Positions 53,575-64,000 of a DNA stretch of 64,000 bases are shown here, one piece after another (position 1 is the first letter of the stretch; each line of letters opens with the position of its first letter). A model generated the notes under the pieces. The model did not search any database and was not told the DNA's origin. It saw only the letters and a list, made by a program, of their open reading frames with translations. This DNA is from Dactylorhiza incarnata. Its lineage: Eukaryota > Streptophyta > Magnoliopsida > Asparagales > Orchidaceae. Location of the stretch: contig JAWHQI010000065.1 in assembly GCA_033032865.1 (NCBI GenBank), positions 2,294,001 through 2,358,000 of the forward strand. The letters are read 5' to 3'. The translations under genes were made by a program, and so were the position numbers.

Positions 53575-54429
53575 GGCTGAGTAGAAGCCTCTTGGGCGGA
53601 GACCTCCCAGAAAAATGTCTCGCAGGAGCTCGGGATCAGCCTAGGGAATTTGTCGTGCCTTTGCAGTAAAGCGGCAGGAGAAGTCTTTAAGGGTCTCTCC
53701 CTCATTTTGGTGAATCCCTGATAGATGAGAGGGGTATCCGACAATCCTGCGGTTGGCGATGAATTAATTTGTGAATTGTTGTGTCAGTTCCACAAAGCTG
53801 CCGATGGCTCCCTTTCTCAGGGAGTGGAACCAAGCTTTCGCTTGCCCCTTCAATTTTGTCGGGAGCACTTGGCACATCAACTGATCTGGTGCCTTGCAGA
53901 TTCTCATGATGGTGGTGAAGTGTTTGACGTGCTCCAATGAATCGTCCATTCTGTCGAACATCTCGATGTTCGGGAGCTTGAAGTCGTGCGGAATCAGATG
54001 CGTCTGGACCTCGAATGCTAGCGACAAGCCGTGGGGTAGAGAGTGGCGGGAAAAAGTAGCTCATCGCTCGACTTGCTCGAAGCCTGTCTTTCGAAATTGA
54101 TGTGTTGAGCTGGCTACGTCGGAGAATTCTTCTTCGGGGGCACGTTGCGCGCGGGCAGCGTGCTCAGTTGGACTGTGGTTCTGAGTTGGCTGAGGTAGGT
54201 TGCCAGGCTCGGGGGGTGGATTTGCAGCTTGAGGAGCTCCCAAGTTTCTTAAGAGGGAGAGCATCTCGTCCTGACGTTCTTCGATTTGGCGCATGCGCCC
54301 TTCGAGTGCAGTTACGGGCGTGAGCATTGCCTCTTCCATGAGATGTATTTTGATGAGTGGGTGAGAGGGAGCTGGGTCGACGCATCCTCCAGGGATTGAT
54401 CCCTCGGTGCTGCGAGCACTCCTTGTCAT
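53575..54429 (-). pseudogene. Gypsy gag remnant F
   Basis: The N-terminal frame 54429-54061 (start MTRSARSTEGSIP) is followed by 54027-53764, which contains DDSLEHVKHFTTIM, KLKGQAKAWFHSL and IGSFVELTQQFTN, the Retrotrans_gag core of Ty3/gypsy. Further C-terminal pieces extend to about 53575. It has stops and at least one frameshift. It forms the particle shell in gypsy elements. Protease and pol are absent. Confidence 0.82.
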
Positions 54430-54504
54430 AGCCGTCAGTCACGAGTATTACTGCAAACTGAATACTATCTTCAAAGAATCCTTTTTGAGTTTGGGAACAT
54501 GTTC

Positions 54505-54521
54505 CCACATACGGCGCCAAA
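54505..54521 (-). other. Gypsy F primer-binding site
   Basis: The minus strand reads TTTGGCGCCGTATGTGGGA, a TGGCGCC-type site different from the Met-type used by the other elements here. It lies about 90 bp before gag. LTR sequence beyond it is cut by hAT element G. Confidence 0.65.
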
Positions 54522-54962
54522 CTATTGCGGGTCGCTCGACGCTCCTATGGACTAGTCGTGGGCATAAAAACCGGGCTCGGGGGGGCCGACCAGAGCCCAT
54601 CCCGAAAAAAACCCAGTGAGGCCCGTTCTTGGGTTAGCCCGCTCGGGCCCAGGCCGGGCAATGAGAGCCTAATAGAGCCCCCACATCAAGCATTTACCCG
54701 ACATCGATACCCGGACCGGCAAAGCATGATTTTTCGACCCAGACCAAGACCGGGCCGGGAAAAGCCCGACCCATCACTGGCACGCCCAACGACTCTTAAA
54801 TCCATTGGCTCAATGTGGAGCCGTTGTAGGCAGCCAATAGGCTGCCATTATGGCAGCCTACTAGCTGCCATATGACCTAGGGCATAGGCTGCCAGCCTAG
54901 GCCCTGGCCATATTAAAATAAAAAAAACAATTTTTTTTTATAAATCCCCCACCTTCCCAACC

Positions 54963-55090
54963 GGCCACCCCTCTCTCTCCCTCTCTCTCCAATTCTCTCT
55001 CTTTCTCTCCAATTCTCTCTCCCTCTCTCTACCTCTCTCTCTCAAACTCTCTTTCTCTTTAGTCTCTCTCACACACTCTCTCTCAACACG
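54963..55090. repeat. CT-rich microsatellite leader in G
   Basis: About 125 bp of CTCTCTCT with short breaks, directly upstream of the transposase start. Minus-strand frames here are Arg/Glu products of the repeat. Confidence 0.85.
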
Positions 55091-55109
55091 GAATATGATA
55101 TCGTAGTCT

Positions 55110-56975
55110 TTGATGGCGTTGTCATCATCAACATTTGTGCATGAAGTGGTGGACCACAAGCATAAGACTCCAGTTTGGGAGCATTTCAAAAAAATTAAAG
55201 TTGACGCTGAATACAAGGCAAAATGCAAATTATGCTCGAAGTTACTGACCATGCGCTGCAAGTCGATACTAGCAAGACACATCAAGTCTTGCATTTCCAA
55301 AAAAGCTCTGGAGACAAGTCAGGCACAAATATCGAGAGCCGAGGCAAATTTGGACGTACAATCAAAGTCGACAACGGGAGCTACAAGTGAAGAACGTCAT
55401 CAGACGTGATTGTCGTTCAGCCACTACGAAGACGAGGAAGAGACTGAATACATACACGAAAGCCTTCAACCAAAATATAAGAAGGTTAGTAGATCCTCGC
55501 TTAGGCGCGACGTGCTCAAATTTTATTTGGAATCAAAACAATCTTTAATAAATTATTTTGAAAAGTTCGAACGATATGTGAGTTTGACGAGTGACGTTTG
55601 GTCTAGTAGCATAAAATTAGAATTATCGTATATCTGTATAACTTGTTATTAGGTCGATCATGTTTCATGTGATCTAAATAAATGTATAATATATTTTTAA
55701 AGTTTTGAAGCTCCGCACACAGGTCAAGCCATATATCAAATAATTATAAAATACCTATGAGAATTTAAAATTAAAGATAAAATTATTAGTTTTTTTTCGA
55801 TAACGCCACTAATAATACTGTCGCAATTGAGTGGTTAAAACGCGATTTAAAACAAATGTTAAGCGGTGCATTTTTCATACTTTATGCGTCTGTCACGTTT
55901 TAAATAATGTTGTTGTAAAAGATAGTTTATCTTTTATGGAACCCTATATTAATAAAACTCATCTTATGTTACAATTTATTTATAGTTCTAAGCAACGAAA
56001 ACAAGATTTAAAATATTTGTAAACGATTAAGGTCAAAAATATTTGAAACCTCAATTTGACATGTCAATTAAATGAAACTTAACATGTAAAATGTTAAAAA
56101 GAGTGTAGCGACAAAAACCACTTCTTATTAAATACTACACAGTGCTAAATATTCATGATTTGAACGATAACGATTCAGACGTAATAGAAAATTATATGGA
56201 TTTATTAAAATATTTTTATAGGGCGATAATTTATTTATCTGGCGTGTATTATCCGACAAGCTCTCTATTAATTAAAAATTTTGTATATATCGCAAAAAAA
56301 TTTAACTATTATAAGCAACACAAAGGGTGACATCCTTTAATTGTGAAAATAAAAACAAAAATTTTAAAATATTATAATGAAATGCCAACAATGTTTTCAT
56401 GCGCCGTCGTTTTGAATCCTCTATTCGGCGTAGACAGCGAAAAAAATCTAATCGAATTTTTTTTACTCTTTTTTCACTGAATTTTATAATTATCACGATC
56501 AATTATACGAATCGCGGCCCCGAGAATATATGTCGCAACCTAAAACAAAAGATAATTTTAAAAATAACATTTTAGAATTAGTTTCTAGGAAAAAAACTCG
56601 CACATCATCTAGTAGTTTAAATGAACTAGGATTGTACACTAAAACAAAATTTTGCGATTTTATGAGTACCGACGAAATTGAAAATTTCGATCTTCTAAAA
56701 TGGTGGAAAGGTAAGGTTAATACCTATCTTATTATGACTTATATGACCCATGATTTACTAACAATCTAAGCTAGCAGGGTAACTTCAGAGTCTGTTTTTT
56801 CTCTTAATGACAAGATTTTGACTAGGCGGAGGAGTCGTCTAAGCGAAGAATCGCTGTTAATTTGCTTATGCTACAAGGACCACTTGAATGCTATGAGAGG
56901 AAGCAACACATTTCTTCGATCGAGGATAGCTCGACAAACGTAGAAGACGAGATGAATGCAATAGATTTAGGAGAT
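55110..56975 (+). pseudogene. hAT transposase (BED finger and C-terminal dimerisation domain)
   Basis: From 55110: MALSSSTFVHEVVDHKHKT. The BED zinc finger VWEHFKKIK...CKLC...RHIKSC lies at residues 25-65. A stop at 55407 is followed by a second piece (55410-55652) with KFERYVSLTSDVWSS. The middle (55700-56500) is AT-rich with many stops and parts of the RNase-H-like core. 56530-56900 holds the dimerisation end (DLLKWWKG, SESVFSL, RRSRLSEES). The enzyme would cut and paste the element. It has many breaks. Confidence 0.83.
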
Positions 56976-57466
56976 TGTTAAGCGCATCGCACACTCGCAA
57001 ATCGCACCAGAGGAGCTGATTTTTTTGTATTTTTTTAAATTACTGAATTTTGTAAAAAAATTGCCATTATTATAAAATTTATTTTTTTATTTTCATTTTT
57101 TTTTCAAGTTGGATGTAAATTGGTATTTATCATTTTTCAAGATTAATAAAAAAAAATTCTTGTAAATTTGTATTTGAAACCTCAATTTTTCAAGATTTAT
57201 CATTTTTCAAGATTTTTAAAAATTTGGATGTAAATTTATATTTTCAATTTTTTTTATTTAAAAAAATAAAATAAAAAAATATCAAAAATCGGGCTTCCAG
57301 GGCCCGGCCCGGCATTGGGGGCCTCATCAAGCACCCCCTAGGGGAGGGAGCCTGAGCCCGGCTAAAACCGGGCCCCGACCCGATCCCGGTTTCGAAAGCC
57401 TGGGCCCGATAGGCCCGGTGCAGGCCCGGGCCTACCAGGCTTTTTGGACAGGGCTATTATGGAACA

Positions 57467-57639
57467 GTCAAATTGAACCGTCTAATATCGAGAGTGTTCA
57501 GAGCGCGTTAACAATCAAAGTAAAGTCAGACAGCTGACAAGGGACCTGAAAATTTGTATAGCTTCAAAATTTGTATTTATGCAAACGATAATGCATGACT
57601 TAATTCATATGAAATAACTTGATATATTAAATCAAGAGA
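57467..57639. other. Short non-coding stretch after G
   Basis: Probably continues the sequence G entered (gypsy F LTR). No gene seen. Confidence 0.35.
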
Positions 57640-58318
57640 TTTTTCCCAACATATGTGCTTGCATTACATCTCATACAGCAAGGAGGGGACTCCACGGCCA
57701 TATATCCCAAAATCATGAGATCCAAATCTGCGCATGAAGTTTGGGAGAGGCTTGAAAACAAATATAAGTACTCAAAAAATTTAATCAAAATGAAACTTCA
57801 AGCTTTACTCTGACATTTTGACTCTCTACTAATGAAAGAGAGAGAAACCTCACAAGTGTATTTTGCCAAAGTAACCAGCTTATTAAATCAGATAACAAAT
57901 AGTAGAAAAGATACTTCGATCCTGCCAAGAACATGCATTCATATCGTGTCTACAATCCTGGAAGCACACGACCTTGAAGCCCTGACAGTCACCGAGCTTT
58001 TCGGGTCATTACAATCCCATGAGGACCTTTTCCTTCATGACCTTACATCCTTAGAAGAGGCATTTCAAACTAAAATGAACTTCAGGAGTAAACCAAAGGA
58101 AAAAAAGAAATTCCCAGACAACCATAACTCCAGAAATATAAATTTCAAAACAAGAAAAATTGAGGGATAAAGAACACCTAAGCATAAAGAGTCTAGTACA
58201 CAACACCAAACTAATGCCTTCATCATTTGCAAGAAGCGGAATCATGAAACTAGAGACTGGTTCTTCTGCTATAAAAAGTGCAAGATTCAAAACCACTCAG
58301 AGAGGCACTACTGGTTCA
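57640..58318 (+). pseudogene. Copia gag scrap H, cut by element I
   Basis: The frame resembles a UBN2-type gag: SAHEVWERLENKYKYS, then a TGA near 57810, then 57832-58170 with SQVYFAKVTSLLNQI. A double knuckle-like Cys/His region (CKKRNHETRDWFFCYKKC) follows at about 58225-58285. It ends abruptly at 58318 where I's LTR starts. Upstream leader and LTR are missing. Confidence 0.75.
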
Positions 58319-59627
58319 TGTTAGAATTTAATGAAGGCTTAAGGCGTTATTTAGGAATTGAAATCAACTTAAGTTTAATTCCAATGAATTACTAACGCAA
58401 AATTTAGAATCTTCAAGAACAATATTAATTGACCTCTATCAGAGTATAATCGAAAATTTAGAAATTAATAATCACTAATTAATTTAAGAACACAAAATAA
58501 AGTGACAGGAATAATAGTATGCGCAATTAAAAATAAAGTACGGAATATTTATTACATACCATTCTTTGATTCAGTTTCATGTCGCATGATCGCCGTCATT
58601 CCTAAAAGTGATCTGGTGTTTCTCCGAATGAAGTTTGCGACAACGGACGAAGCTGATAACATACAACTCAATCTCTACAAGTCTTTGATTTCTCTAGATA
58701 AACTCAAATTAGAGTATCAAATATTAGTGCATGTAATATAAATTGAAAAAGAAAACAACGGAGGAATTCAACGTGTTTATGCAGGCCTAAAATTAATTAA
58801 CATGACTAATATTATCGGTCATTTTCTTGATGAGAATGGAACACCAAAAATCTGAATAAGTTATACCTTAATGCAAGTGCTAGACCAAAGAAAAAAATGA
58901 TAGATTAAAAGCCAAATATATATATATATATATATATATATGTTTAACCATACATGATTAGATCTGACGAGATCTATATAAACAAAACAATAAATTGACT
59001 AAGATCTATCACGCATAAACGAGCGCATGAATTATAAAGAATATTACCTTGATGAGGTTAAATAAATCAAGTGCTCTAAAAGGTGGTGGACAGCCTTTCC
59101 AACATACAAGTCTGCATACAGCTTTCTCCAAAGTAGTAATCTGCATGTCGTTGTTCTCTCCAAGGCGGACTGAAACTAAATCAAGGAAAAGGTTGCGGCT
59201 TTTTCAGGACCAAAGGAAAAAACTTGAATATCCTGCGGTTACAACAATGGGAAGAATGGAATGGTTTTCACCCTTGTTCACGGTAAAGATCAATTAGGCA
59301 TGGGATTTCATCTCTTGCTTTAATAGGATGAGCAAATTAGGAGTTACTCAATTGAAACTCCTAATCTAAAATTATTATGAAATCCTGAAATTAAATATAT
59401 GAATAAATTTATGTCATGCCAAAATTGTGCTAAGGGCGAGACCCAGTTCGCGTCATGAAGTTACGAGATGATCTAGCCCACCTATCACGGGTTTCGAACG
59501 TTCGCGCGACTAAACTAACTCCCATTCACGGGAGTCCGAACGGCCTTAAATATTTGCGTACGATGTATCGGGACGTCTCGATATAAATAAGTTCACATTA
59601 ATTATTAGAATATAAAATATTCCAACA
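58319..59627 (-). repeat. Element I 3' LTR (1309 bp)
   Basis: On the plus strand it runs TGTTAGAATTT...TATTCCAACA, with TGTTAGAA/TTCCAACA inverted ends. It contains a (TA)n run at 58916-58941. No gene inside is recognised, though small open frames exist (58502-58741, 59049-59297). Confidence 0.87.
58916..58941. repeat. (TA)n microsatellite
   Basis: About 13 TA units within the LTR of element I. Confidence 0.9.
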
Positions 59628-59628
59628 T

Positions 59629-59645
59629 TCTCCCACTTGAACTTA
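59629..59645 (-). other. Element I polypurine tract
   Basis: The minus strand reads AAGTTCAAGTGGGAGAA directly before the LTR start TGTTGGAATA. It would prime plus-strand DNA synthesis. Confidence 0.82.
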
Positions 59646-60290
59646 TTTCTATCGTAACTAATAACGCTTCCGAAAATCTTCACTAGTCTTAAGGGTACCT
59701 TTAGTGAACGCAACATCAAGAGCACACTCCACGCGTCAATCCGGTCCAACCAAACCCTTCACTCCGAATCATGGAGGCAACCACATCATTGAGCGACACG
59801 GGACCTTCCATGGTCACAGTAGCTTACGGACTTAGTTGACATGGACACAATGTGGTTATTCTGAGTTGGAACAACATACTTAAGTTGTGATCACATTGTT
59901 GTCCTACTCGGTGGTCAATGACTTCTCTAATGAATGCACTAAACTGTGCTAGCGATAAACCCTTAAGGTGTTCAAGGAACACATATGTCTCAACCTTAAT
60001 TATTATCACGTGATACACTGAATGTGTTGTAGAGACATATTACAGGCTTTATTAATCAAATGAAATTGCCCTAAGCCTTATGCTTGAAACCAACACTAAT
60101 TTCAAGTATATTAACTGAAGTATGATTAATCACATAAAAATGGGCACATATCTTAACTTAATGGTTTTACACATAAAAATTACTGAATGTTTGCAAACAA
60201 ACTTTATTCATCATGTAGATAAAATTTATTATAAAGTGCTTTTCTGAATTGACGGGTGAATTAAATGAAGTGAAGCTTAATAGCCTCCCA
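59646..60290. other. Element I 3' untranslated region
   Basis: About 640 bp between the RNase H stop and the polypurine tract. No coding signal. Confidence 0.6.
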
Positions 60291-60980
60291 CTAATCAATT
60301 ATATCAAACGACTCTCCAAGCCCCATACTGCAAGCATGCTTATTGAATACATTGGGGCGGAGTCCTTTAGTAAGTGGATCAGCTATCATCTCATCCGTCC
60401 CAATATGCTCCACTGTAACGTCACCTTTCTTAATTAACTCTTTAACGGTCAAGAACTTTATTTCCATATGCTTAGAACCCGTGATTCTCTTATTGTTCTT
60501 GGAGAACATTACTGCAGAAGTGTTATCACAGTACATCTGAATGGGTCCGGCAATAGAGTTAACGACCTTTAATTCATTGATGAAATTCTTAAGCCACACT
60601 GCATGGGTCGAAGCTCCAAAAAGAGCTACAAATTCAGCATGCATAGTGGATGAAGTGATAAGTGTTTGTTTGACACTTTTCCAAGATATGGCGCCTCCAG
60701 CTAACTTAAAAACATAACCAGATGTAGACTTTCTATCATCCTCACACCCATCAAAATCAGAGTCTGAATACCCTACCAACTCTAACTTTGGTTCTCTATG
60801 GTAGATCAACTTAAAATCTTTTGTTCTTTTAAGATAGCTTAACACCTTCTTTGCAGCCACCCAATGTTCAAGACCTGGGTTTGACTAATATCTGCCTAGA
60901 AGTCCCACTGCAAAGGCAATGTCTGGTCTGGTACAGACCTGGGCATACATTAAGCTGCCTACATCACTAGCATAAGGTAT
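60291..60980 (-). pseudogene. Element I RNase H
   Basis: 190 residues are open at 60860-60291: [56 protein letters not shown], ending GESFDIID. Acidic catalytic residues are present. A stop near 60887 and a frame change separate it from RT; upstream residues (60890-60980) carry the RPDIAFA-type connection region. Confidence 0.9.
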
Positions 60981-60985
60981 ATCCT

Positions 60986-62015
60986 TCATAGACTCTCTCT
61001 CTCTCTCTCAATATCATTCCTTGGGCATTGTGATAAGCTTAACTTATCACCCTTAAGCGCGGGTACTTCACCAGCTTTACATTCTAGCATGTTAAATCTC
61101 TCAAGCACACGATCAATATAAGCTCTTTGAGAGAGTCCTAAAGAATGCCGAGATCTATCCCTAATGATCTCGATGCCCAGAACAAAAGACGCTTCACCAA
61201 GATCTTTCATGTCAAAGTGTTTGGACAACAACTGCTTAGATTCATGCAGAAGTCCTAAATCACTACTTGCAAGCAAAATGTCATCAATATAAAGAATTAA
61301 GAAGATGAATTTGCTCCCACTGATCTTGAGATATATGCAACGATCTACCTTATTTTCAACAAAACCAAATGAAGTAATGACCTCATCGAACTTCAGATAT
61401 GGATTTATTGAGCTTACATACAAGTTGATCAGAATGATCAGACTTGAATCCCTCTGGTTGTACCATATAGACCTCTTCCTCAAGATCGCCATTCAGGAAT
61501 GCGGTCTTAACATCCATCTGGTGTAACTCCAAATCAAAATGAGCTACAAGCGCCATTATTACTCGAAACGAGTCTTAAGTGGAAACAGGTGAAAAGGTTT
61601 CATTGTAATCGATCTCTTCTCTCTGTGTAAATCCTTTGGCTACCAGTCCGGCCTTAAACCGCTCGACCTTTCCTTTAGAGTCCTTCTTGGTCTTAAACAC
61701 TCATTTAGAACCAATGGATTTACAACCTTTGGGTAACTCAACTAACTTCCAAACTTTATTCAGCCTCATAGACTCCATCTCATCTTTTATTGCATCCCAC
61801 CATAAATCACTTTGAGGTCCAGAAACAGCTTCATTAAATATCACTGGATCAACTACATGACCGATGTCATAATCACTCTCACCCAAGTAAACTTCATAGT
61901 ATGAGGAAATTGCAAGTCTACGCTCCCTAGTAGATCTCCTAATAGGTAGATGAACCTCCTGAATCTGCGGAGGAATCTGAACTGGAATCCGTGGTAAGAC
62001 CGATTCCACTTCCAC
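60986..62015 (-). pseudogene. Element I reverse transcriptase, with internal deletion
   Basis: The N-terminal piece 62015-61701 has DLWWDAIKDEMESMRLNKVW. A stop follows near 61700, and the middle has further breaks. The last piece, 61492-60986, has LILYIDDILLASS (catalytic YIDD near 61285) and RAYIDRVLERFNM. The stretch that normally carries the YGLKQ motif, just before LKFDEVITSFG, is missing through a short deletion near 61410-61440. A CT microsatellite (60991-61012) lies in the coding end and encodes Arg-Glu repeats. Confidence 0.85.
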
Positions 62016-62874
62016 TGCAGGCTCTAACCAATGGATCTTCTAACAAGGCTATTGAAAAACCAATATTCATAATTTTCCCAACCTCATCAATTGTGCGAGA
62101 GCAACTCGGTCCCTCAGCAACATCTAATTCTAAAAATTTAGCTGTTTGTGATTCTACAATTTTGGGTCCTCCTGAAGGGGAATAAAACCTAAAGCCCTTG
62201 GAGTGATCTGGGTAGCCTATGAAATAGCAACGACAAGATCTAGGGGCAATCTTACTCTCTGATGGATTATATAAGCGGACTTCCACAGGACAACCCCAAA
62301 CACATAAATGATTAAGGCTGAGTCGTCTACCAGACCACAATTCAAAAGGAGTTTTGGGTACCGATTTAGATGGAACTCGATTTAGGATGTAGACTGCTGT
62401 CTTAAGAGCTTCGCCCCACAGAAATTCAGGAAGATTGGCCCTACTCATCATACTCCTCATCATTTCCTTAAGAGTGCGATTACGCCACTCAGCCACACCA
62501 TTTTGTTCAGGACTACCCGACATGGAGTATTGGGCTACAATGCCACAACTCTCCAAGTATCTAGCAAATGGACCTTTATGTTGCCCGGAGGCATCGTGTC
62601 TGCCAAAATACTCGTCTCCTCTGTCAGACCTAACAACCTTAATGACTTTCTCTAATTGTTTCTCAGCTTCAGTTTTAAAAATCTTAAACTTTTCAAGAGA
62701 TTCAGATTTTTCCTTAATTAGAAACAAATATCCAAATCGGGAATAGTCATCAATGAATGTAATGAAGTAGGTGTTCTTACAAAGTGTAGTGGAGTAAGGA
62801 CTGCTAATATCCGTATGAATGACCTCTAATAAATCTGAACTACGAGTTGAGCCTTTCTTTTTAATCTTGGTCAT
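61939..62874 (-). pseudogene. Element I integrase
   Basis: 311 residues are open: [11 protein letters not shown] and [12 protein letters not shown] (first Asp), [11 protein letters not shown] (second Asp, with Arg for the usual Asn), [15 protein letters not shown] (Glu). It extends through a conserved [11 protein letters not shown] and [16 protein letters not shown] region into the linker before RT. It is the best-kept integrase in the window. It overlaps the RT piece in a different frame at 61939-62015, showing a frameshift there. Confidence 0.92.
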
Positions 62875-62879
62875 TTTGC

Positions 62880-63516
62880 CCCTACAACAGTCAACGCATA
62901 TCGCTAGGTCACTGAATTCAAGAGTAAGAAGAATATTTTCCTTAATTAGTCTCTCTACTCTTTCCCTAGATATATGACCTAATCTTTTATGTCATATCAT
63001 GAATGACTGTTCCTTACTAAGAGGTCTTTTAGCAGCAATATTTTCTACATTATTTGAGGTAGCATAATAATTAATAGGAGAAATAAATATTCTATATAAA
63101 CCATTAGATAGAGAGCATTGGCCAATAATACGTGATTCATAAAATAACTCAATTAAACCACCAGAAATATTAAAGCCATAACTTAGTCTATCCAATGCAG
63201 AAACTGAAATCAAATTCCTTCTAAATGAAGGAATATAAAATACGTCTTTCAAAAGAAGTTCATAACTAGAATCAAGAACTACACGAATGTCCCGGATGAA
63301 CTCCACCTCCACCTCAGCATTATTGCCCACTGTGAGCCTACACTCACCCTTGCTTGGCCTCATCCTTTTGATGAACCCCTGTAGAGTGTAAGCAACATGA
63401 TTAGTTGCTCCACTATCAAGCCACCATGACCTAGATGGTGCTTCAATCAAATTAGATTCACAAAGGACAAGAGCTAAAATGTTACCTTTAGGTGTGAAGC
63501 CACGTTTTCCATCCAA
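62880..63516 (-). pseudogene. Element I protease and GAG-pre-integrase
   Basis: The 174-residue frame 63516-62992 starts in the gag overlap and contains the protease active site WWLDSGATNHVAY, then FYIPSFRRNLISVSALD, the copia protease pattern. A frame break at about 62992 precedes GAG-pre-integrase residues (62880-62990). Protease would cut the polyprotein. Confidence 0.9.
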
Positions 63517-64000
63517 GATTTAAACTTTAGGTAGTCGTTCTTCACATGCCCCTTCTTCCTACAAAAGAAGCAGCTAAGAGGTTTCTTCGCAATAAGATCC
63601 TTGACTCCAGAGGATTGTCCATCCTGAACTTTGAAAGGAGCCTTGGACTTCTTTTTCTTCTTCTTGAAGGAAGGCTTGGTCACGAGCAATGCAGTGTGAT
63701 TCTTTTCTTTCCTAAGCTTTTCCTCCTCAGCAACGCATCGAGTAATCAGATCATTAATTTGCCAAGCTTCATCCTGAGAGTTGCATGTTGTCTTCAAAAT
63801 GCTAAATTCAGCTGGTAGTGTATTAAGTGCCAGATGCACAATACACGCCTCATGCAGTGCAATATCCAGCTCCTGCAGTTTGGTCTGATAGTAAACCATC
63901 TTAAGAATATAGTCACGAACACCTCCTCCTCCTGAGTACCTCATGGTGAAAAGGTCCTGAATCAGCGTCCCAATCTCAGCATTTGAAGACACTTTATATC
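63474..64000 (-). CDS. Element I gag C-terminal part (cut by window edge)
   Basis: The minus frame from at least 63992 to 63474 encodes the UBN2-type part (KLQELDIALHEACIVHLALN, RCVAEEEKLRKEK), a Lys-rich stretch, and the knuckle CFFCRKKGHVKNDY, whose last Cys is Tyr. It overlaps the protease frame by 43 bp. The true start lies to the right of the window. Binding of the template RNA may be weakened by the lost Cys. Confidence 0.88.
   Translation of the reverse strand, partial: YKVSSNAEIGTLIQDLFTMRYSGGGGVRDYILKMVYYQTKLQELDIALHEACIVHLALNTLPAEFSILKTTCNSQDEAWQINDLITRCVAEEEKLRKEKNHTALLVTKPSFKKKKKKSKAPFKVQDGQSSGVKDLIAKKPLSCFFCRKKGHVKNDYLKFKSWMENVASHLKVTF

Larger units (their letters stand above)
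54551..57460 (+). mobile_element. hAT transposon G (about 2.9 kb), inactive
   Basis: The flanks share TATGGA (54545-54550 and 57461-57466) within an imperfect 8-bp repeat. Ends are weakly inverted (TAGTCGTGGGCAT left; TAGCCCTGTCCAAAAAGCC reading inward from the right). Both ends are crowded with GGCCCGG/CCGGGCC subterminal repeats (54570-54790, 57295-57440). A hAT transposase relic occupies the middle. Confidence 0.75.
58319..64000 (-). mobile_element. Copia element I, minus strand, runs off the right edge
   Basis: 3' LTR at 58319-59627, polypurine tract, RNase H, RT, integrase, GAG-pre-integrase, protease and gag, in reverse order on the plus strand. GTTCA (58314-58318) should recur beyond the right edge. 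Pol has frameshifts and a deletion in RT. The 5' LTR and gag start are outside the window. Confidence 0.93.

Overview
This window looks like a transposon-dominated intergenic block from a flowering-plant nuclear genome. Almost all recognisable coding sequence belongs to LTR retrotransposons (mainly Ty1/copia, some Ty3/gypsy) with tRNA-Met-type primer sites, plus hAT and Tourist-like DNA elements. The only host-gene signal is two short spliced exons at 5325-5602, the 3' end of an amidohydrolase/deaminase-like gene. I cannot name the species. I saw no tRNA, rRNA or CRISPR array.

Layout, left to right. 1-290: fragment rich in TCGACG motifs. ~280-4036: minus-strand copia remnant A, with its 5' LTR at the right and no RT/RNase H. 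4110-4432: gypsy integrase scrap. 4976-5109: fold-back MITE. 5325-5602: host exons. 5863-6881: Tourist-like element with a hAT-type MITE (6394-6867) nested in it; its 8-bp target duplication is still perfect. 7428-12655: copia element B with both LTRs and target duplication. 13398-30491: gypsy element K (minus), 3.9-kb LTRs around only 2.7 kb of interior. K's right LTR is split by element C (22853-29567), a Sirevirus-like element with gag-derived and envelope-like reading frames but no pol. ~30492-53570: a second pol-less Sirevirus-like element, E (minus), split by copia J (32708-50509). J is itself split by a 12,156-bp Sirevirus-like element D (35311-47466). 53575-54521: gypsy gag F. 54551-57460: hAT transposon G. 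57640-58318: copia gag scrap H, cut by copia element I (minus), which runs from 58319 off the right edge.

The most interesting biology is in C, D and E. Each carries an extra reading frame beyond gag/pol (the Sirevirus envelope-like position). In D and C the start of this frame is preceded by a cluster of short CpG-containing motifs, then a TATA box 130-170 bp upstream of the ATG. The same motif is clustered in the U3 of that element's own LTR, and each element has a different motif. This suggests a private second promoter that evolves together with the LTR promoter. C and E have both lost all of pol yet retain gag plus the envelope-like frame, so this may be a recurrent non-autonomous architecture.

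Nothing here looks like an intact autonomous element. B, D, J and I all have stops or frameshifts in pol. Target duplications let the nesting order be read directly: E is older than J, which is older than D; K is older than C; F is older than G; H is older than I. All coordinates and mismatch counts were read by eye.
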